Of a stretch of DNA of 6,007 nt, positions 1 through 3,718 are shown piece by piece; the first letter of the stretch is position 1, and each line of letters starts with the position of its first letter. Made by a program: the position numbers and the translations under genes. Origin of the DNA: Opitutaceae bacterium (lineage in GTDB: Bacteria; Verrucomicrobiota; Verrucomicrobiia; Opitutales; Opitutaceae); contig JAHFTG010000143.1 in assembly GCA_023269455.1 (NCBI GenBank), positions 1 through 6,007 of the forward strand. Direction: 5' to 3'. The notes under the pieces are model-generated. The model was given only the letters and a program-made list of their open reading frames with translations, had not been told where the DNA came from and made no database searches.

Positions 1-63
1 GATTTTTAAAGAGCCGGAGGGAGTGTATTGGAAGGGGTTGAGCCGGACGTCGCCTGAACGATG
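1..63 (-). other. Short stretch downstream of the GH27/GH97 chimera, possible remnant of another hydrolase tail
   Basis: On the minus strand, directly after the TAA stop of the chimeric gene and in the same frame, the sequence stays open to the window edge. It reads HRSGDVRLNPFQYTPSGSLKI... written in pieces: HRSGDVRLNP then FQYTPSGSLKI. The RS-x-x-V...Y-x-P-x-G-x-L pattern resembles the end of the GH43 catalytic domain as I remember it (RRSVCVD...Y..DGTI), but 21 residues are too few for a firm call. The octamer GAGCCGGA occurs twice (11-18 and 40-47) as a direct repeat. No convincing terminator hairpin is visible here. Confidence 0.25.
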
Positions 64-624
64 TTAATGCGTGAGCGATAAGGTGGCGGCATAGCCGCCA
101 CCGGGGACGAGGCGGAGCGTGAGCGTGCGGGCTTTGCCGAGATTGCGGGTGGTCTCGACCACGGTTTCGGGCGCGGCGGGATCGGAGCCGTCGGCGAACT
201 CGCTCAGATGCCAATTGTGGCCCTTGAGGCTGAGAGCGTCGCGGGAAACATCCAGCGTGAGGGAGTCGGCGAGGGGCTTTAAGCCGGCGCCGTCGGCGGC
301 GGCGGGAAAGCGAACGGGGGCGGGAGTGAGGCGGCCCCACTCGTCCATCACGGGCGTGGGATTGGCGTTGTAGTCGAAACCATCCGGGTTGGGCTGATAC
401 CGCTGGATATCCACGGTGATGAGATTCCATCCGTGCGCCAGCAGATGGGCCGCCATGTAGTCGGCTTGGGCCTTGGCTTTCGCCTCGTCAACGGAGGTGC
501 CGTAAAAATCCCAACTGTTCCAGCCCATCACCGGGCGTTCGGCCCACGAGTGGAAGGCGGTGCTCGCTTGAGCGACCACTGCCGACAGCAATGCCAAGAG
601 GAGTAGATTGATGCGTTTTATCAT
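64..624 (-). CDS. Truncated, chimeric secreted glycosidase: GH27 alpha-galactosidase N-terminus joined to a GH97-like C-terminal tail
   Basis: An intact 186-residue frame that is almost certainly a non-catalytic relic. Residues 1-23 are a signal peptide (MIKRINLLLLALLSAVVAQA, cleavage near STA-FH). Residues 30-116 match the start of GH27 alpha-galactosidases: PVMGWNSWDFYGTS, then HGWNLITVDIQRY, then PVMDEWGRLTPAPVRFP and DGAGLKPLAD. A full GH27 protein has about 400 residues or more, with its nucleophile Asp in a Y-D-W/L-C type motif on a later strand; nothing of that is present. From about residue 121 the sequence changes to LTLDVSRDALSLKGHNWHL, EFADGSDPAAPETVVETTR and TLTLRLVPGGGYAATLSL. 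I read this as the C-terminal beta-sandwich tail of a GH97 enzyme (family pattern: FKDG.NA...V.TTR...LTLRLAPGGG). The join lies near position 264. It starts 72 bases downstream of the response regulator stop, on the same strand; no strong ribosome binding site precedes ATG 624. Alternatively it is one secreted protein with an internal deletion. The GH27 part is sure, the GH97 part probable. Confidence 0.75.
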   Translation of the reverse strand: MIKRINLLLLALLSAVVAQASTAFHSWAERPVMGWNSWDFYGTSVDEAKAKAQADYMAAHLLAHGWNLITVDIQRYQPNPDGFDYNANPTPVMDEWGRLTPAPVRFPAAADGAGLKPLADSLTLDVSRDALSLKGHNWHLSEFADGSDPAAPETVVETTRNLGKARTLTLRLVPGGGYAATLSLTH

Positions 625-639
625 GGGATACAGGGGGCT

Positions 640-660
640 GGCCGTCGGATCTCGGCGGCC
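640..660 (-). terminator. Weak hairpin between response regulator and GH27 chimera
   Basis: GGCCG at 640-644 pairs with CGGCC at 656-660 and the stem continues inward as CG/CG around a five-base loop. The extra position is a G-U wobble on the plus strand and a C-A mismatch on the minus strand. It lies 36 bases after the regulator stop and just before the next start. There is no U-tract after it on either strand, so terminator function is only a possibility. Confidence 0.25.
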
Positions 661-696
661 ACAGGTATCCAGTATGTCAGGTGGTGCGCTTTTCTC

Positions 697-1389
697 CTAT
701 ACCCGCAAGTGGGGGGTGCGGCCGCCGGAGTCGGTGATATATTTGGCGACTGCCTCCGCTCGCGAATGCACATGCATCTTGGTGTAGATGTTTTTCAGAT
801 AACTACGGATTGTCTCCACGCTGAGCGAAAGTTTGTCGGCGATCTCTTTGTTTCCGTATCCCTTGGACAACAGGTCGAGCACCTCGGTTTCACGCACGCT
901 AAGGCCTTTGACCTCGCCGCGAAGCTTACTGCGCTTGCGAAAGAAATCGGCCACTCGGCGAGCGATGCCGCTGGTCATGGGAACCCCTCCCTGGAGTGAA
1001 TCCTGCAAGCTCTGCCGTAGCTTGCCGGGCGTGGAGTTTTTCATGAGATATCCGTCGGCTCCGGCTTCGAGCGCGGGAAAAACCAATTCCTCGTCATTCG
1101 ATGAGGTGAGGATCAAGACCCGAGTCTCCGGAGACATCTCTTTCAGCCTGGCGGTGCACTCAATGCCCGACATGAGCGGCAGGCAAATGTCCATCAAAAC
1201 GATCTGGGGCTTGAGGGAGGGAAGCTCCTTCAGGGCCGCCTCCCCTGACGCACAGGTGTGAATACAGGAAAACCCGTCGAAGTTATTAATCAACGACGCC
1301 CATTGGTTGCGCACTTGGTCATTGTCTTCCACGAGTGCCACCCGACAGACAGACGATGCCAGCGGGGATGTAGTATGAGTGACTTCCAT
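697..1389 (-). CDS. NarL/FixJ-family response regulator (REC + LuxR-type HTH)
   Basis: A complete 230-residue cytoplasmic transcription regulator. The receiver domain spans about residues 15-133, with acidic pocket E21/D22 (VALVEDND), phosphoacceptor D67 (IVLMDICLPLMSG), conserved T95 (VLILTSS) and K117 (GYLMKN). The LuxR/GerE helix-turn-helix spans about 163-220: LSVRETEVLDLLSKGYGNKE, then LSLSVETIRSYLKNIYTKM. All key residues are present and the length is normal for the family, so it should be functional. The start at ATG 1389 leaves a 15-residue N-terminal extension before the first receiver strand; no clear Shine-Dalgarno sequence precedes it. It is divergent from the histidine kinase at 1693-3066, which is of the matching NarL/HisKA_3 class and is its probable partner. 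Its target genes cannot be read from this sequence; nearby glycoside hydrolases make carbohydrate-responsive control plausible. An intrinsic terminator lies 45 bases upstream of its start and would insulate it from transcription entering from the right. Confidence 0.96.
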   Translation of the reverse strand: MEVTHTTSPLASSVCRVALVEDNDQVRNQWASLINNFDGFSCIHTCASGEAALKELPSLKPQIVLMDICLPLMSGIECTARLKEMSPETRVLILTSSNDEELVFPALEAGADGYLMKNSTPGKLRQSLQDSLQGGVPMTSGIARRVADFFRKRSKLRGEVKGLSVRETEVLDLLSKGYGNKEIADKLSLSVETIRSYLKNIYTKMHVHSRAEAVAKYITDSGGRTPHLRV

Positions 1390-1422
1390 ATGGGCGTAGC
1401 TGCTCGGGCGGGGTTGCTAACC

Positions 1423-1460
1423 GGAAAAATAAACAAGGCTTGGCATCAAGCCAAGCCTTG
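1423..1460 (-). terminator. Intrinsic terminator following the PEP-CTERM remnant
   Basis: On the minus strand CAAGGCTTGGC (1460-1450) and GCCAAGCCTTG (1444-1434) form a perfect 11-bp stem with the five-base loop TTGAT, followed at once by TTTATTTTT (1433-1425). That is a textbook rho-independent terminator for leftward transcription. It lies 73 bases after the TGA of the PEP-CTERM tail at 1533, so it is best explained as that lost gene's own terminator. It ends 34 bases before the response regulator start. On the plus strand the hairpin is not followed by a U-tract. Confidence 0.88.
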
Positions 1461-1532
1461 GAACCGGTTTACCGCGGAAACGCAGGTGATTTAGCTACGA
1501 AGCAAGTCCGACGAATCTCGTCGAAGGAGGCA

Positions 1533-1650
1533 TCAGCGCCGACGACGACGGAGGGCAACGACAGCCAACGCACCGGCCCCGATCAGGGCTGCCGTGGTTG
1601 CTTGCGGGCTCGGGGATCCAACCGGAGGCATCCGACACGGGCACTTGTCT
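1533..1650 (-). pseudogene. Orphan 3' end of a PEP-CTERM protein gene, frameshifted
   Basis: Read leftward, one frame gives SDASGWIPEPA (PEP at 1614-1606). After a shift of one base the sequence reads TTAALIGAGALAVV then ALRRRRR and TGA (1598-1533). Together these form a complete PEP-CTERM sorting signal: a Pro-Glu-Pro motif, a hydrophobic membrane segment and a terminal arginine cluster. This signal directs exported proteins to the exosortase/archaeosortase-type EpsH system, typically in exopolysaccharide-producing Gram-negatives. The shift is explained by one surplus A at 1602 between two GCA codons. No protein body is left: the region just upstream is the 5' end of the oppositely transcribed histidine kinase. 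A proper terminator follows at 1460-1425, which supports a once-real gene end. The frameshift and missing body make it a fossil; the left end at 1650 is approximate. Confidence 0.8.
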
Positions 1651-1692
1651 CTTGAAGCCTCGGGGGGGAGGATGCTGTCTAGAGTTCAGGTC

Positions 1693-3066
1693 ATGTTTAA
1701 TTGCGTTATCCACCGCGTGTTTTGCTGGTTGGTTCTACTCGGCGTGCATGTCGCTGTTCAGGCGGCCGGACTAAATCCGATCACAGGCGTAGGCTCCTGC
1801 ATCTGGGACTCGGCGATGTATGACCGACAAGAGTGCAAATTTGTGCGTGCCTTTAAAATCCCTCGGGGAGCGAAGGTCACCTCTGCGCGGCTGCGAATTA
1901 CTGCGGACAATTCATACAAGCTCTTTATCGACGGCCAGCCGATTGGTCAGGGGAGCGACTGGCGCGTATTGATCGAATACGACGTGCGCCTGCTGCTCGC
2001 GCCGGGGGAACACCTTCTGGCGGTGAGTGCGGTGAACGATTTTGCCGTGGCGGGTTTGGTTGTTGGGCTGCGCATCACGTTTGCCGATGGCTCCGAGATG
2101 GAAATCCCTTCTGACGATACGTGGAGAATCGCTCCCAAAGACAACGATTCATGGAAGACCGCTTCCCAATTAGATTGGAGATCGTGGCCTAGCGCCACGC
2201 TTCGTCCTCCATTGAACTTGGGTGATGATCCTGGAGTTTATTTCGCGCCCATGTCGTCCCCCGTTATGCCGGCGTTTTGGCAGCGGAAAGAGGTTCAGTT
2301 TTTTCTTCTGGCATTCGCGATTATTGGCATTCCGACAGGCGTGTTTCTTGTCAGCCGTCTCATTCTGAAGTCGCAGATGGAAAAAGTGGTTCGTCATGAA
2401 CGCACCCGTATAGCGCTCGATCTGCACGATAATCTGGGTGGAGGGCTCACCCAACTCGTGCTTTGGGGCGAAACCTCACGGCAAACCCTGCCTCACGATT
2501 CGGCGGCATCCGAAGCACTGGGGCGATTGTGCGACCAGTCACGTGAACTCATGCTCGGAATGAACGAGACGGTGTGGCTGATCGACTCCCAGCGCGATAC
2601 AGTCGCCGACTTCGTATCTTACGTTGCCAGATTCACCGAGATTTTCTTTCAGGGTTCATCCATTCGATGCCGTTTTGATATCGAGCAAGATTTACCCCCG
2701 TTTTCGTGCGACATTGGCATTCGACGCAACCTCTTCCTGGCGATTAAGGAATCGATTAACAATGTATTGCGTCACTCGGGAGCCTCCTTGGTGGAGTTGT
2801 CGATTCGACGTCAACGCAATGAACTCGTGGTAGTCGTGAGTGACGATGGGCATGGGTTCGATTCCAGTGCGGTTTCCAAGGGAAACGGGCTGCACAGCAT
2901 GGAAACGCGCGCTGCAGAAGCGGGGGGACGGCTTTCCGTCCACAGTCGGCCAGGGCAGGGCTGCACGCTCCAGTTCTACATCCCGCTTCAAACATTCTCA
3001 GGGCTTCACGCACTCCGGCACTTCAGCCGGTTTCTACGTCTGCCATTCATGGCGAAAAGAAGATAG
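1693..3066 (+). CDS. Membrane histidine kinase (HisKA_3 + HATPase) with a glycosidase-like periplasmic beta-sandwich sensor domain
   Basis: 457 residues from ATG 1693. Residues 1-25 form a signal peptide or first anchor (CWLVLLGVHVAVQAA). Residues ~35-165 resemble the N-terminal carbohydrate-binding-like sandwich of alpha-L-rhamnosidases and GH2-type proteins: FVRAFKIP, ARLRITADNSYKLFIDGQPI, YDVRLLLAPGEHLLAVSAVN, AGLVVGLRITFADG, SDDTWRI. One transmembrane helix follows at ~202-222. The H-box is ERTRIALDLHDNLGGGLTQL with phosphoacceptor H245. The ATPase domain has the N-box KESINNVLRH (352-361), G1 DDGHGF (384-389) and G2 GNGL (397-400). So the kinase core is intact. The likely role is detecting a sugar or glycan fragment in the periplasm and phosphorylating the divergent regulator at 697-1389; the ligand is inferred, not shown. 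ATG 1693 was chosen because it begins a compact signal peptide. ATG 1672 and ATG 1594 are in frame, but 1672 abuts the G-rich run and 1594 would put ~30 unlikely residues before the signal peptide. A basic 26-residue tail follows the normal end of the ATPase fold. Confidence 0.94.
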   Translation: MFNCVIHRVFCWLVLLGVHVAVQAAGLNPITGVGSCIWDSAMYDRQECKFVRAFKIPRGAKVTSARLRITADNSYKLFIDGQPIGQGSDWRVLIEYDVRLLLAPGEHLLAVSAVNDFAVAGLVVGLRITFADGSEMEIPSDDTWRIAPKDNDSWKTASQLDWRSWPSATLRPPLNLGDDPGVYFAPMSSPVMPAFWQRKEVQFFLLAFAIIGIPTGVFLVSRLILKSQMEKVVRHERTRIALDLHDNLGGGLTQLVLWGETSRQTLPHDSAASEALGRLCDQSRELMLGMNETVWLIDSQRDTVADFVSYVARFTEIFFQGSSIRCRFDIEQDLPPFSCDIGIRRNLFLAIKESINNVLRHSGASLVELSIRRQRNELVVVVSDDGHGFDSSAVSKGNGLHSMETRAAEAGGRLSVHSRPGQGCTLQFYIPLQTFSGLHALRHFSRFLRLPFMAKRR

Positions 3067-3131
3067 CACATCTGCGGTTTTAAGCGGGAATGGGATCGAG
3101 ATCCGGGATCGTAAACAAGGCTGGAGACATA
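3067..3131. other. Gap between kinase and GH27 pseudogene
   Basis: Sixty-five bases that lie between the converging kinase gene and the GH27 fossil. I see no clear terminator for the kinase and no recognisable coding remnant. The region may mark a rearrangement boundary, since the GH27 homology to its right stops abruptly at about 3219. Confidence 0.4.
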
Positions 3132-3506
3132 TCATATTGGGACGGGTTTCCAGTTGTAGGCTTGGGTTTCAACCGGCGGGGACCACCCAAGGGACGAACC
3201 ACGGCAGCCCATCGAGGCCGGTTCATACCACTGGATGTCCACGGTAAAGAATTTCCAGCCGTGCGGGAGGAGTTTGTCGGCCATCACATCGGCCTGCGCC
3301 TTGGCTTGGTTTTCTTTGAGCGAGGTGCCGAAGGCGTCCCAGCTGTTCCAGCCCATCGGCGGTGTCGCGGCCTAGGCGTGGTAGGCGGGGGCGGGAGCCA
3401 CAACGGCGGACAGGGTGGCGGACAGGAGCGTGAGCGCGGTGAACGCGGCATGGGCGCGGCCAAGGGCACGGCGACTGATGGGGAGTTGGGTGCGGCGTGG
3501 GTTCAT
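3132..3506 (-). pseudogene. Second GH27 alpha-galactosidase gene head, interrupted by an amber stop and truncated
   Basis: From ATG 3506 the frame encodes a signal peptide (MNPRRTQLPISRR..., then ALTLLSATLSAVVAPAPAYHA, cleavage near its end). It then meets a TAG at codon 45 (3374-3372) and continues in the same frame as AATPPMGWNSWDAFGTSLK ... LPHGWKFFTVDIQWYEP, the conserved start of GH27. A single change of a glutamine codon (CAG) to TAG would explain the stop. GH27 homology ends at about 3219, after WYEP; the remaining 29 codons to the TGA at 3132 are not recognisable. No catalytic residues are present. A restart at ATG 3356 would give 74 residues without a signal peptide, which is unlikely to be useful. 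The head is related to, but clearly diverged from, the one at 64-624: roughly half of the aligned residues agree, with conservation at MGWNSWD, AKAQAD, HGW and TVDIQ. It is therefore a separate paralogue, not a recent duplicate. Confidence 0.85.
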
Positions 3507-3718
3507 CGGGAAAGGGATCGGCTGGCGTGCGTTCGGTTTTGGGTGAGGCGGAGGCGGGCGAACAGGCGGGCGGCGGCAGCTCTTTCAGGCGCAGAAACAG
3601 TCTCCGCTCGCTCCTCAATTAAGAGGAGCGAGCGGAGCTGTGGACGCCGCTTAGGTTGCCTGGTTCGTGGTTGTTGTGTTAAGCCAACCCGGGTTGCGGT
3701 AGCATATCATGCCGTGTC
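3507..3718. other. Non-coding stretch between GH74-type gene end and GH27 pseudogene
   Basis: About 210 bases. It contains the perfect hairpin at 3602-3637, the 12-base palindrome CAACCCGGGTTG at 3685-3696, and a G-rich plus-strand segment (about 3537-3585). The part next to 3506 should be the former promoter region of the GH27 gene, but no promoter can be read with confidence. I see no coding sequence in it that resembles a protein. Confidence 0.5.
3602..3637 (-). terminator. Strong 15-bp hairpin downstream of the GH74-type gene
   Basis: CTCCGCTCGCTCCTC (3602-3616) and GAGGAGCGAGCGGAG (3623-3637) are perfectly complementary, with a six-base AATTAA loop. It lies 81 bases after the stop of the GH74-type gene, so it probably ends that transcript. 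On the minus strand it is followed by AGACTGTTTCTGCG, which has only a short T cluster, and on the plus strand by no T-run. It could therefore act as a weaker terminator, an RNA 3'-end protecting stem, or both. Confidence 0.65.

Larger units (their letters stand above)
1390..1692. other. Intergenic region between the divergent regulator and kinase genes
   Basis: About 300 bases without an intact gene. It holds the minus-strand PEP-CTERM fossil and its terminator. Promoters for both neighbouring genes should lie here, but I could not pick -35/-10 boxes with any confidence. A run of seven G at 1662-1668 followed by AGG lies about 21 bases before the favoured kinase start, too far for a usual ribosome binding site. 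Confidence 0.6.

Noticed and set aside
1662..1668. Run of seven G before the kinase gene as a phase-variation switch
   Set aside because: It lies upstream of the favoured start, outside the coding frame, and seven Gs alone are weak evidence without sequence variation data.
1594..1692. Kinase start at ATG 1594
   Set aside because: It would put about 33 residues without secretory character before a good signal peptide, and these codons lie opposite the PEP-CTERM fossil. ATG 1693 (or 1672) fits better.
3103..3122. Partial match (CCGG, five bases, then TAAACAAGGCT) to the terminator flank at 1421-1440, suggesting half of a second terminator
   Set aside because: An 11-base match is expected by chance several times within 6 kb, and the complementary arm of the hairpin is missing here.
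3685..3696. Palindrome CAACCCGGGTTG as an operator site
   Set aside because: A single 12-base palindrome behind a gene and without a promoter next to it is not enough support for a regulator binding site.
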